In this document: piece after piece, positions 1 to 5,720 of the stretch
Layout: the number at the start of each line of letters is the position of its first letter
Position numbering within the stretch: position 1 is the first letter of the stretch
Assembly: GCA_051000345.1 (NCBI GenBank)
Contig: JBPCOJ010000126.1
Span: 1-8,036, forward strand
Source of the DNA: JBHENC01 sp051000345
GTDB taxonomy: Bacteria; Acidobacteriota; Blastocatellia; Pyrinomonadales; Pyrinomonadaceae
Direction of reading: 5' to 3'
DNA: 8,036 bases
The notes under the pieces: model-generated
Seen by the model: only the letters and a program-made list of their open reading frames with translations
What the model was told of the DNA's origin: nothing
Databases searched by the model: none
Program-made: the position numbers and the translations under genes

Positions 1-392
1 AAGATTTTAAACCAGCAGTAGAAAGTCTTGTTCAGTTAGGAATTTTTGTTCACATTGTCGGAGACGCAAAACACACTTCGCGCGAGCTTACTTGGGCAGC
101 GAGCGCTTATACGAAGCTTACATTTGAAGATTTTTATCGCTGGACACCGGATTCCTTACGATCTCAATATCCCACTCCTTACGGCGGAAATTATAATCCT
201 GTTGTTGAGGGCAAAAATATTCTTAAAGAAGGCTCTATGAATGGAAATAGATGTACTTTATACGAGTCGGATCGCGGCTTCATCATCTATTTTAGCCGGT
301 TAAATAATTCTGAAAGACATTTTATTGATAAGGATTTGAGCCGACTTGAGTTGTACTTTACGCTTCAATATAGTTCAGTTCTGTGGGATTAA
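1..392 (+). CDS. NYN-domain-like protein, C-terminal fragment (5' end outside the window)
   Basis: Reading from base 3 gives 129 uninterrupted codons ending in TAA at 390-392. There is no in-window start, so the gene begins upstream. The first ~45 residues open with DFKPAVESLVQLG, followed by FVHIVGD and SRELTWAASAY. This matches the end of an NYN (LabA/DUF88, PIN-like) nuclease fold: the acidic DxDF motif, a helix, a G-x-x-V strand, then a helix that normally reads ELxxAADxF. The base pair before the first codon (..AA) would allow Lys or Glu before DF. The remaining ~80 residues match nothing I recognise; they are rich in aromatic residues and end in SSVLWD. NYN proteins are predicted metal-dependent RNases, but the other catalytic acids lie outside the window. 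G+C is about 39%, far below the neighbouring genes, which suggests transfer. The reading frame is solid; the family call is moderate. Confidence 0.6.
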   Translation, partial: DFKPAVESLVQLGIFVHIVGDAKHTSRELTWAASAYTKLTFEDFYRWTPDSLRSQYPTPYGGNYNPVVEGKNILKEGSMNGNRCTLYESDRGFIIYFSRLNNSERHFIDKDLSRLELYFTLQYSSVLWD

Positions 393-503
393 CAGAATAG
401 CTAAACCTTTAACTTGCGCATACAACCTACTGAGTTCGGTGCCTCTATAGTTTCTCTCCCATTTGTTCCTCACGTTTCACAACGGATGCTGCTTGTGCGG
501 CGC

Positions 504-854
504 TTAACCCGGCGGCCATTTTAGTGCGCGTCCGCCGAGGATGTGTAGGTGCAGATGAAAAACGGATTGGCCTGCGCCCGCGCCCGTGTTGATGATTGTG
601 CGATAGCCTGCCTCTGAAAGTTTCTCGCTTTTTGCAACGCGCGCCGCCGCGAGCAGCAGTTGACCGAGCGCGAGTTCATTTGTTTGTCCGGCTTCACTCA
701 AGGATGCGATATGTTGGCGCGGAATGATGAGCACATGCACGGGCGCTTGCGGATTGATGTCGCGGAAGGCGAGACACGCGTCGTCCTCGTAAACGATGTC
801 GGCGGGAATTTCGCCTGCGACGATGCGGCAGAATAGACAATCGTTGTCAGCCAT
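504..854 (-). CDS. HIT-family (HinT-like) nucleotide hydrolase
   Basis: The 116-residue protein has the size of a bacterial HinT (histidine triad nucleotide-binding protein). The family hydrolyses phosphoramidates and related AMP conjugates in the cytosol. Near the N-terminus it has CLFCRI (C6 and C9), then AGEIPADIVYEDD. Further on come INPQAPVHVLIIP and the triad motif GQSVFHLHLHILGGR, with H100, H102 and H104. The middle histidine is the nucleophile in this family. The start ATG gives the usual MxxNDCLFCRI beginning; only a weak ribosome site is visible before it. The gene lies 53 bp downstream of murA on the same strand and is probably the last gene of a prmC-murA-HIT transcript. The C-terminus (ALKWPPG) is the normal ending for the family. 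Fold and activity class are secure; the physiological substrate cannot be read from sequence. Confidence 0.93.
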   Translation of the reverse strand: MADNDCLFCRIVAGEIPADIVYEDDACLAFRDINPQAPVHVLIIPRQHIASLSEAGQTNELALGQLLLAAARVAKSEKLSEAGYRTIINTGAGAGQSVFHLHLHILGGRALKWPPG

Positions 855-907
855 AAAGATTTCTAAAGTTCAATTCAAGCGAAAGCGCAACATGACGTTG
901 AAATAGT

Positions 908-2236
908 TTACGCAAGCTCGGCGGCACTTTGTTGCTGAAACGCGTCGAGCGGCGCGGTGGTGACGGACTCTCTGATGCGTTCGATGTCTGCGCCGACGGC
1001 GCGCAGTTTCGATTCGATTTTTTCGTAGCCGCGATCAATGTGGTAAACGCGTTCGATGACGGTTTCGCCCTGCGCCGCGAGTCCCGCGAGAACGAGCGAA
1101 GCGGAGGCGCGCAAGTCCGATGCCTGCACGCGCGCGCCTGTTAATTGCGTTGCGCCTGTGACGGTGGCGGTGTGGCCTTCGATGCCGATGTTGGCGCTCA
1201 TGCGCTGCATTTCGGAGGCGTGCATAAAGCGATTCTCGAAAATGGTTTCGGTAATCACGGAGCGTCCTTCAGCCTGCGTCATAAGCGCCATGTACTGCGC
1301 CTGCATGTCCGTCGGAAAAAGCGGGTACGGTTCGGTCACAATGTCCTGCCCGCGAAGCCCGTTCGCGCAGCAAGAGACGCGCAAGGTGCTTTGATTCATT
1401 TCCTCAATTTCAACTCCGGCTTCGCGCAACTTTGAGATAACTATAGAGGAATGTTCCGGGCGGCAATCCTTGATTTCGAGTTCGCCGCGCGTAATTGCCG
1501 CCGCGACGATAAACGTGCCGGTCTCGATGCGGTCTGGAATAATCGTGTGCTCTGCGCCGCCTAAGGCTTCGACACCGTCGATGCGAATAACGGGCGTGCC
1601 TGCGCCGCGCACGCGCGCTCCCATTTTGTTCAAGAGTTCCGCGAGGTCTGTGATTTCAGGCTCGCACGCCGCGTTATGTAGAACGGTCTGGCCTGCGGCG
1701 AGCGTTGCCGCCATCATTAGATTTTCCGTGCCTGTGACCGTCACTTTATCGAAGTGAATTTCGCCGCCGCGAAGCCGTCCGCCTTTGGGAGCGCGCGCGA
1801 CGACATCGCCCGCTTCGAGCCGCACTTCCGCGCCCAAGTGCTCGAAGCCTTTGAGGTGCAGATCAATCGGGCGCGTGCCGATGGCGCAGCCGCCCGGCAA
1901 GGAAACCTTCGCTTTGCCGAAGCGCGCGAGCAGCGGCCCCAACGCGAGCACAGAAGCGCGCATGGTTTTGACGAGTTCGTAGGGCGCTTCAAACAGCTCT
2001 ACGTGCGCGGCGGAAATCTTGTGCGTGCGCAGTTCCGGCGTCAGCACTGTCGCGCCTAAGTCTTCGAGAAGTCGGCGCTGTGTGATGATGTCGCGCACAT
2101 ACGGGATGTTGTGGAGCGTGACGTTTTCGGAGGTGAGCAAGGCGGCGGCCATGCAGGGCAGAGCGGAATTTTTCGCGCCGCTGATGGAAACGCGCCCGCT
2201 TAAAGCGCGCCCGCCCGTGATTCTAAATTTGTCCAT
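908..2236 (-). CDS. murA: UDP-N-acetylglucosamine 1-carboxyvinyltransferase (MurA)
   Basis: MurA transfers enolpyruvate from PEP to UDP-GlcNAc, the first committed step of peptidoglycan synthesis, in the cytoplasm. From the ATG at 2236 the protein is 442 aa, slightly longer than the usual 417-430 because of a C-terminal tail after about residue 425. Visible signatures are MDKFRITGG at the N-terminus, GAKNSALP with K22 and N23 of the active site, R93 (TMRAS), and LPGGCAIGTRP with C117. C117 is the catalytic cysteine alkylated by fosfomycin; its presence predicts sensitivity unless another resistance mechanism exists. FPTDMQAQ carries D310, equivalent to the E. coli general base D305. An in-frame GTG at 2278 would add 14 residues, but it has no ribosome site and family alignments start at MDKF, so 2236 is preferred. 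The gene lies 105 bp after prmC and 53 bp before the HIT gene, in one direction. Confidence 0.97.
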   Translation of the reverse strand: MDKFRITGGRALSGRVSISGAKNSALPCMAAALLTSENVTLHNIPYVRDIITQRRLLEDLGATVLTPELRTHKISAAHVELFEAPYELVKTMRASVLALGPLLARFGKAKVSLPGGCAIGTRPIDLHLKGFEHLGAEVRLEAGDVVARAPKGGRLRGGEIHFDKVTVTGTENLMMAATLAAGQTVLHNAACEPEITDLAELLNKMGARVRGAGTPVIRIDGVEALGGAEHTIIPDRIETGTFIVAAAITRGELEIKDCRPEHSSIVISKLREAGVEIEEMNQSTLRVSCCANGLRGQDIVTEPYPLFPTDMQAQYMALMTQAEGRSVITETIFENRFMHASEMQRMSANIGIEGHTATVTGATQLTGARVQASDLRASASLVLAGLAAQGETVIERVYHIDRGYEKIESKLRAVGADIERIRESVTTAPLDAFQQQSAAELA

Positions 2237-2250
2237 ATAAATAAAGCGCG

Positions 2251-2256
2251 CTCCTT
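2251..2256 (-). promoter_or_regulatory. Ribosome binding site of murA
   Basis: On the minus strand this reads AAGGAG, a near-perfect Shine-Dalgarno sequence, 14 nt before the ATG at 2236. The spacing is on the long side. It lies inside the extension that would be coding if the upstream GTG at 2278 were used, and nothing similar precedes that GTG. It therefore supports the shorter MurA start. Confidence 0.55.
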
Positions 2257-2341
2257 CGGGCGCATCGTTAGTTACCACAAATACCGGAACATTGTGAAGG
2301 CAAAAGCCGAGCCGCGAGTTTATCCTGTGGGCTTCAACGCT

Positions 2342-3217
2342 TTAGATTTTTCTTAATTCCACAACACGCGGGATGCTTTGCAAATCCTTGTGAATCGCTT
2401 GTAGCTCCCACGCGTGACGGTCAATCAATTTTTCGATGGCGTGGTGCTGGTCGTAACCGATCTCGAAAAGCAATGAAGCGTTTGCGCGTAGAAAGCGCGG
2501 TGATTCGGTGAGCAATTGTTTGATGATGCGCAAGCCGTCGGTGCCGGGCGTGAGTGCCGCGCGCGGCTCATAATCGCGTACTTCGCGTTGCAGCGTCGGC
2601 AGCTCGCTTTCGTTTATATACGGCGGATTCGAGACGATCAAATCAAACTGCGCGCGTCGTTCATCGAGCGCCGCGAAAGCGTCCGAAGCGACGATAGAAA
2701 ATCTCTCGCGGACACTATGGCGGGCGGCGTTGCGGGCGGCAACACGAAGCGCGGGCGTCGATATATCGAGCGCGACGATGCGTAAGTTTTGTTTTTCGTG
2801 AAGCAGCGAAATGCCGATGCAGCCCGAACCCGTTCCGACATCGCAGGCGAGCGGCTGCGGCCAGTTTGTTTCCTTCAACAGTTCGAGCGCTCTTTCGACA
2901 AGAATTTCGGTTTCCGGGCGCGGGATCAACACATCCGGCGTGACTTCAAAATCGAGATTGAAAAATTCCTGACGGCCTGTGATGTATTGCAGCGGCTCGC
3001 CCGCCGCGCGCCGCTCGACGTAAGCCTTCAAACGCAAAACATCCGATGCGGTGAGCGCGGCGTCGGCGTGCGTCAGCAAGTATGTGCGGTCGCGCGCGAC
3101 GACATACGCAAGCAGCGATGCGGCTTCGCGGCGCGCTTCACTGACATTCGCCGTGCGTAAAATGTGCGCGGCTTCGAGTATGGCCTGCGCGATGGTAAAT
3201 TTTCGTTGTTCGCTCAT
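2342..3217 (-). CDS. prmC: Peptide chain release factor N5-glutamine methyltransferase (PrmC/HemK)
   Basis: PrmC methylates the glutamine of the GGQ motif of RF1 and RF2 using S-adenosylmethionine, tuning translation termination. From the ATG at 3217 the protein is 291 aa, a normal length. The N-terminal helical domain (about 1-75) leads into EPLQYITGRQEF and then DVLIPRPETEILVE. The SAM-binding loop is DVGTGSGCIG (126-135), with the acidic residue of motif II in VALDIS. The substrate-binding NPPY signature is at 197-200. A longer in-frame reading back to 3370 would add 51 basic residues unlike any PrmC and overlapping the divergent promoter region, so I reject it. No strong ribosome site precedes 3217. 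prfA, its common upstream partner, is not next to it here; the gene is instead divergent from the HMA gene and is followed by murA. Confidence 0.95.
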   Translation of the reverse strand: MSEQRKFTIAQAILEAAHILRTANVSEARREAASLLAYVVARDRTYLLTHADAALTASDVLRLKAYVERRAAGEPLQYITGRQEFFNLDFEVTPDVLIPRPETEILVERALELLKETNWPQPLACDVGTGSGCIGISLLHEKQNLRIVALDISTPALRVAARNAARHSVRERFSIVASDAFAALDERRAQFDLIVSNPPYINESELPTLQREVRDYEPRAALTPGTDGLRIIKQLLTESPRFLRANASLLFEIGYDQHHAIEKLIDRHAWELQAIHKDLQSIPRVVELRKI

Positions 3218-3247
3218 TCGTCGGTTTAATGAAAGCGCGCGAAGAGT

Positions 3248-3274
3248 TTGGCGCGGCGCGCTTTTGTGTATAAT
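3248..3274 (+). promoter_or_regulatory. Putative sigma-70-type promoter in the divergent region
   Basis: A perfect TATAAT lies at 3269-3274 in an otherwise GC-rich stretch. A partial -35 (TTGGCG, 3248-3253) lies 15 bp upstream, which is a short spacer. It would start a transcript near 3281 with a leader of about 130 nt before the HMA gene at 3413. The box reads TATTAT on the other strand, so it could instead, or also, serve prmC, whose start is about 50 bp away. Prediction only. Confidence 0.33.
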
Positions 3275-3396
3275 AACCCGCATTCGCCCGCGTCCGCATA
3301 AAATCGGTTTTCTCACGCCTGCTTTTGCGTTCGGAAGTTTGGTAAAAAGTGGTTCCGATTGGGGGCGCAAAGCAATGAGTTTTTCGATGAACGATC

Positions 3397-3402
3397 AAGG
3401 AG
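3397..3402 (+). promoter_or_regulatory. Ribosome binding site deciding the HMA gene start
   Basis: AAGGAG is followed by 10 nt and then the ATG at 3413. This strong site favours the 78-codon HMA protein over an extended reading from a TTG at 3359, whose additional residues (GAQSNEFFDERSR...) do not belong to the HMA fold. Confidence 0.7.
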
Positions 3403-3412
3403 TAAACAACGC

Positions 3413-3649
3413 ATGAAAGCGAAATTTAAGATAGACGGAATGCACTGCGATTCGTGCGCCGTCGACATTCGGGAAACGCTCGAAGACACTGCCGGAGTCA
3501 AACAGGCAAACGTTGATTTTCACGGCAAAACCGCCGTCATAGAATTCGACGACCAAACAGTGCAGCAGCAAACGCTCGTCAAAAAATTACAGGACATCGG
3601 CTACACCGCAACCGTCGCGGGCGAGCCGCAAAGCGGAATCGGAGCATAA
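3413..3649 (+). CDS. Heavy-metal-associated (HMA/CopZ-like) domain protein
   Basis: This 78-residue protein is essentially one HMA domain: a cytosolic ferredoxin-like carrier that binds soft metals, usually Cu(I), and passes them to partners such as P-type ATPases. The metal loop is GMHCDSC, with ligand cysteines C12 and C15. It is followed by the expected GVKQANVDFHGKTAVIEFDD pattern and the late LVKKLQDIGYTA, where GY is the conserved turn. A short tail (AGEPQSGIGA) follows the fold. Cu(I) is the commonest cargo for MxCxxC proteins, but Hg(II), Zn or Cd cannot be excluded. No copper ATPase or CueR/CsoR-type regulator is seen in the window. Its TAA stop shares its last A with the ATG of the next gene, so the two are very likely translationally coupled. 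The start is fixed by the AAGGAG at 3397. Confidence 0.9.
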   Translation: MKAKFKIDGMHCDSCAVDIRETLEDTAGVKQANVDFHGKTAVIEFDDQTVQQQTLVKKLQDIGYTATVAGEPQSGIGA

Positions 3650-3906
3650 TGGAAACGAACAACAACCAAACGAACAACAACGAAAAGGCCGTCGATGATC
3701 GCGGCACAACGCAACAGGGCGGGCATGAGCTTTTGAAAAAATTGCGCGATGCGGGCTTTGAAGGAAACGATGCAAAGTTTGCCGTCGCATTAGGGCGTCC
3801 CGTCGAAGAAGTCACGGCGTGGATGAGCGGCAAAGAAACTGTGGACGACGACATCGTGATGAAAGCGCGCGGCATCGCCAAAGAACGCAACATCACAATC
3901 GAATAA
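3649..3906 (+). CDS. Small helix-turn-helix-like protein of unknown function
   Basis: The protein has 85 residues. The first ~22 are a polar Asn/Gln-rich, probably disordered tail. From HELLKKLRDAGFEGN onward it looks helical: KFAVALGRPVEEVTAWMSGKETVDDDIVMKARGIA follows the spacing of Cro/C1 (XRE/YdaS-like) helix-turn-helix proteins, in the form A-x-x-LG-x-x-x-x-x-V-x-x-W-x-x-G followed by P/D-acidic and a third helix. It could therefore bind DNA, though it is short and has no dimerisation domain that I recognise. It starts at an ATG overlapping the HMA stop codon (TAATG), with GGAG at 3641-3644 as a closely spaced ribosome site, and ends 22 bp before the serine acetyltransferase gene. Metal-dependent regulation or an accessory role to the HMA protein is a guess from position. 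That it is a real gene is likely from codon usage and coupling; function is unknown. Confidence 0.72.
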   Translation: METNNNQTNNNEKAVDDRGTTQQGGHELLKKLRDAGFEGNDAKFAVALGRPVEEVTAWMSGKETVDDDIVMKARGIAKERNITIE

Positions 3907-3928
3907 AGCTGAAAGGTTTTCACTCCAC

Positions 3929-4840
3929 ATGAATGAGAAAATCATTCAGGCGGCTGATGCGCTCGTCGAATCCTACGCGGGCGACCAAATCAAGATTCAT
4001 CATCTTGATCGCCAACCGCTTCCTTCACACGCCGAAATCATACGCGTGCTGATGGCGGTTCACGAACTGCTGTTTCCCGGCTACATCGGCGCGCAAGGCT
4101 TGACCGGCGAAGCCTTGCGCCGCCACGTCGAAGCGCGTCTCGCGTGGCTTAGTGAAACCTTGACCGAGCAGATCAGCCGCGCCATTAATCACGGCGTTCA
4201 ATCAGGCTCCGCGTGCGTCGTGCCGGAGCGCGCGGCGGTTGATTGCACGACAGAATTTATCGCGCAGCTTCCCGCCCTTCGTGAAACGCTTGCGACGGAT
4301 GTGCAGGCGGCTTACGACGGCGATCCGGCGGCTGTCTGCCTTGACGAAATCATTTTCAGTTATCCGGGCATCTACGCCATCATGGTTTACCGCGTCGCAC
4401 ACGAACTACACAAAATGCGCATACCGCTTCTTCCGCGCATCATGACCGAGCACGCGCATCACCGCACGGGCATAGACATTCATCCCGGCACGCGTATCGG
4501 CGCGCGCTTCTTCGTCGATCACGGCACGGGCGTCGTCATCGGCGGCACGGCGGTTATCGGCGATGGCGTCAAAATTTATCAGGGTGTCACGCTCGGCGCG
4601 TTCTCGTTTGACAGAGACGCGGCGGGCAAGCTTATTCGCACTACGAAACGCCATCCAACGATTGAAGACGATGTGGTTGTTTACGCGGGCGCAACGATTT
4701 TAGGCGGCGAGACGATCATCGGGCGCGGCAGCGTCATCGGCGGCAACGTCTGGCTCACGCATTCCGTTCCGCCCGGCACGCGCGTATTGCAGGATTCTCC
4801 CAAACTGCGCTTCATCGCGGCAAGCGAAGCAGCTTCCTGA
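3929..4840 (+). CDS. cysE: Serine O-acetyltransferase (CysE/EpsC type)
   Basis: The enzyme acetylates L-serine with acetyl-CoA to give O-acetylserine, the precursor that cysteine synthase converts to cysteine. The protein is 303 aa: a helical N-terminal part (about 1-175) with DEIIFSYPGIYAIMVYRVAHEL, then a left-handed beta-helix of hexapeptide repeats. The signature TGIDIHPGTRIG holds D183 and FVDHGTGVVIGGTAVIGDG holds H198. These correspond to the catalytic Asp143/His158 pair of E. coli CysE. IYQGVTLGA is followed by a long loop and KRHPTIEDDV (R241, H242). The loop and the long N-terminus match the EpsC-like branch rather than E. coli CysE. The C-terminus ends AASEAAS, without the terminal isoleucine that E. 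coli CysE inserts into CysK. A modest AAAGG lies 12 nt before the ATG. It is third in a compact + strand run after the HMA and HTH-like genes and is probably cotranscribed with them. Confidence 0.93.
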   Translation: MNEKIIQAADALVESYAGDQIKIHHLDRQPLPSHAEIIRVLMAVHELLFPGYIGAQGLTGEALRRHVEARLAWLSETLTEQISRAINHGVQSGSACVVPERAAVDCTTEFIAQLPALRETLATDVQAAYDGDPAAVCLDEIIFSYPGIYAIMVYRVAHELHKMRIPLLPRIMTEHAHHRTGIDIHPGTRIGARFFVDHGTGVVIGGTAVIGDGVKIYQGVTLGAFSFDRDAAGKLIRTTKRHPTIEDDVVVYAGATILGGETIIGRGSVIGGNVWLTHSVPPGTRVLQDSPKLRFIAASEAAS

Positions 4841-4863
4841 AAAGTTATTCGCTGATTTCTGAA

Positions 4864-4889
4864 AACGCAAGGGCGTTCGTTATTTAATA
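4864..4889 (+). terminator. Possible weak intrinsic terminator after cysE
   Basis: AACGC (4864-4868) and GCGTT (4873-4877) form a 5-bp stem with a 4-nt loop, followed by a T-rich but interrupted tract (CGTTATTTAAT). It lies 23 bp after the cysE stop. It is short and could be chance. The same AT-rich tract (TTTAATAT, 4883-4890) could alternatively be a -10 element for the DUF5658 transcript. Confidence 0.25.
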
Positions 4890-4918
4890 TCCGGTACAGA
4901 AGTTAATCGGTCTCGTCG

Positions 4919-4990
4919 CTCCCGTAAAAGACGGCCAACAGAACCCCCAAGAGCATCTGCAGCCTTGGGGGTTCAGCCGTTTCAAGGGAG
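4919..4990 (+). promoter_or_regulatory. Nested stem-loop in the leader of the DUF5658 gene (candidate structured RNA)
   Basis: Three coaxial helices nest perfectly. The outer helix is CTCCC (4919-4923) with GGGAG (4986-4990). The middle is ACGGC (4931-4935) with GCCGT (4976-4980). The inner is an 11-bp stem, GAACCCCCAAG (4941-4951) with CTTGGGGGTTC (4964-4974), around a 12-nt loop that can itself pair GCA with TGC. Internal loops are 7 and 5 nt (outer) and 5 and 1 nt (inner). No U-tract follows, so it is not a classical terminator. It lies 47 nt before the DUF5658 start. Bases 4967-4975 can also pair with 5038-5046, over that start codon. I do not recognise a known riboswitch core. It might be a regulatory leader, a processing signal or a short repeat element. 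Confidence 0.45.
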
Positions 4991-5020
4991 AGTTAAACAA
5001 AGTTTGCACTTGTCAGGAAC

Positions 5021-5027
5021 AAAGGAA
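5021..5027 (+). promoter_or_regulatory. Ribosome binding site of the DUF5658 gene
   Basis: AAAGGAA lies 9-10 nt before the ATG at 5037. It supports starting there rather than at the in-frame TTG at 4965, which falls inside the stem-loop. A GTG immediately before the ATG (5034-5036) is an alternative start that would add one residue. Confidence 0.5.
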
Positions 5028-5036
5028 CGCTCTGTG

Positions 5037-5405
5037 ATGAACCCCCTTTTTCAGTGCTCTCTCTTATTTTTTCTCAACATGCTTGACGCGCAATTGACGA
5101 TTATCTGGGTGCGCGCGCATCTGGCGACGGAAGGCAACGCATTAATGGCGCGGCTGCTCGATCTGGGCAACGCGCCCTTTTTGTCTGCGAAGCTTTTCGT
5201 CGGTGCGTTCGCCGCCCTGATGCTTTACCGTTTCGCGCATCTGACGGTCGCGCGGCGCGGGTTAAAACTCGCGCTTGCGGTTTACGGCGGGCTGATGTTC
5301 GTCCACGCCGCAACGGGACTTTCCGCGCTCGGCCTGTACAGCCCGGAAACAGTTTTAGCGTCACTCGGCCAACTGCAAACGGCAGTCTTTGCGTTCGTTA
5401 TCTAA
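5037..5405 (+). CDS. DUF5658-family small membrane protein
   Basis: The 122-residue protein is strongly hydrophobic, with three likely membrane segments at about 5-25, 48-66 and 78-98, and a fourth hydrophobic stretch at the C-terminus (106-122). The first segment carries LFFLNMLDAQLTIIWV, followed by ATEGNALMARLLDLG and then a segment beginning FLSAKLFV. This order (N-x-x-D-x-x-x-T, then E-x-N-x-L-M, then a lysine at the head of the next helix) is the pattern I associate with DUF5658 proteins, whose function is unknown. The Asn, Asp, Glu and Lys in or near the membrane are the likely functional residues. The start is the ATG at 5037 with AAAGGAA upstream; an extended reading from 4965 would code through the leader stem-loop. 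It is preceded by a structured leader and followed by a possible terminator, so it is probably a single-gene transcript. Confidence 0.8.
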   Translation: MNPLFQCSLLFFLNMLDAQLTIIWVRAHLATEGNALMARLLDLGNAPFLSAKLFVGAFAALMLYRFAHLTVARRGLKLALAVYGGLMFVHAATGLSALGLYSPETVLASLGQLQTAVFAFVI

Positions 5406-5431
5406 ACGCGAACATGCAAAATCGACATTTG

Positions 5432-5460
5432 CGGCTCGCTTGTTTTCATCGGGTGAGCCG
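5432..5460 (+). terminator. Stem-loop after the DUF5658 gene, possible terminator
   Basis: CGGCTC (5432-5437) pairs with GAGCCG (5455-5460), and G-U/C-G pairs extend the stem to about 9 bp around an 11-nt loop. It begins 26 bp after the stop codon. There is no good U-tract afterwards, so termination efficiency is uncertain. Confidence 0.35.
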
Positions 5461-5701
5461 TAGTTCGTCACGCTTCTCTTTCGCGCCGTTCGCCCGCCAC
5501 GCGCGTGTCCGGCACATTTCTTTTACCCGCTCCTTCACTAACACAAATCGCCAACGCAAAACCTTTTGCCCGCGCGCTTCGTAATAAAAGTCGCATTGGT
5601 AAATGACATACGCGGCCTCGACAGGTTATGCGCAAACGCAAACACGCGTGCGCGCATCTCAATGCCTGCACACGGACGCAAAACGTCTTTGAAATCTTCA
5701 G

Positions 5702-5706
5702 AAGGA
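5702..5706 (+). promoter_or_regulatory. Ribosome binding site of the protease gene
   Basis: AAGGA lies 14 nt before the ATG at 5721. It supports that start over the in-frame ATG at 5628, whose extra 31 residues would put a charged, cysteine-containing segment in front of an otherwise normal signal anchor. Confidence 0.45.
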
Positions 5707-5720
5707 TTGAGAAAAGAATT

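Larger units (their letters stand above)
5406..5720. other. Gene-free stretch between the DUF5658 and protease genes
   Basis: About 315 bp with no convincing gene. It holds a stem-loop near its left end (5432-5460) and the protease ribosome site at its right end. Two CGCG-type palindromes, CACGCGCGTG (5498-5507) and CACGCGTG (5643-5650), could be operators but are unremarkable in this sequence. Open frames crossing it on either strand look like GC-driven artefacts. I found no clear -35/-10 pair for the protease gene. Confidence 0.6.

Noticed and set aside
46..240. A 64-codon frame on the + strand near the left end
   Set aside because: It overlaps the NYN-like fragment in another frame. It has no ribosome site, and the overlapping frame (base 3 onward) runs open across the whole region with recognisable motifs.
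379..397. Stem-loop TTCTGT/ACAGAA over the stop codon of the NYN-like gene
   Set aside because: Six AT-rich base pairs with a 7-nt loop and no U-tract are too weak to call a terminator.
1056..2059. Several + strand frames antisense to murA
   Set aside because: They share the third-position GC bias of murA, lack ribosome sites and have no domain signal.
3218..3370. N-terminal extension of PrmC to 3370
   Set aside because: The added 51 residues are basic and unlike any PrmC, and they would cover the TATAAT box of the divergent region.
4900..5036. Cyclic-di-GMP (GEMM) riboswitch or tRNA-like structure before the DUF5658 gene
   Set aside because: The conserved GEMM core (such as CGCAAAGCC) is absent, and the folding is a single nested rod, not a cloverleaf.
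5498..5650. Palindromes CACGCGCGTG and CACGCGTG as an operator pair
   Set aside because: CGCG-rich palindromes are common by chance in this GC-rich sequence, and the two sites differ in length and are far apart.
5628..5720. N-terminal extension of the protease from the ATG at 5628
   Set aside because: It would put 31 basic, cysteine-containing residues before the signal anchor, whereas a ribosome site precedes the ATG at 5721.
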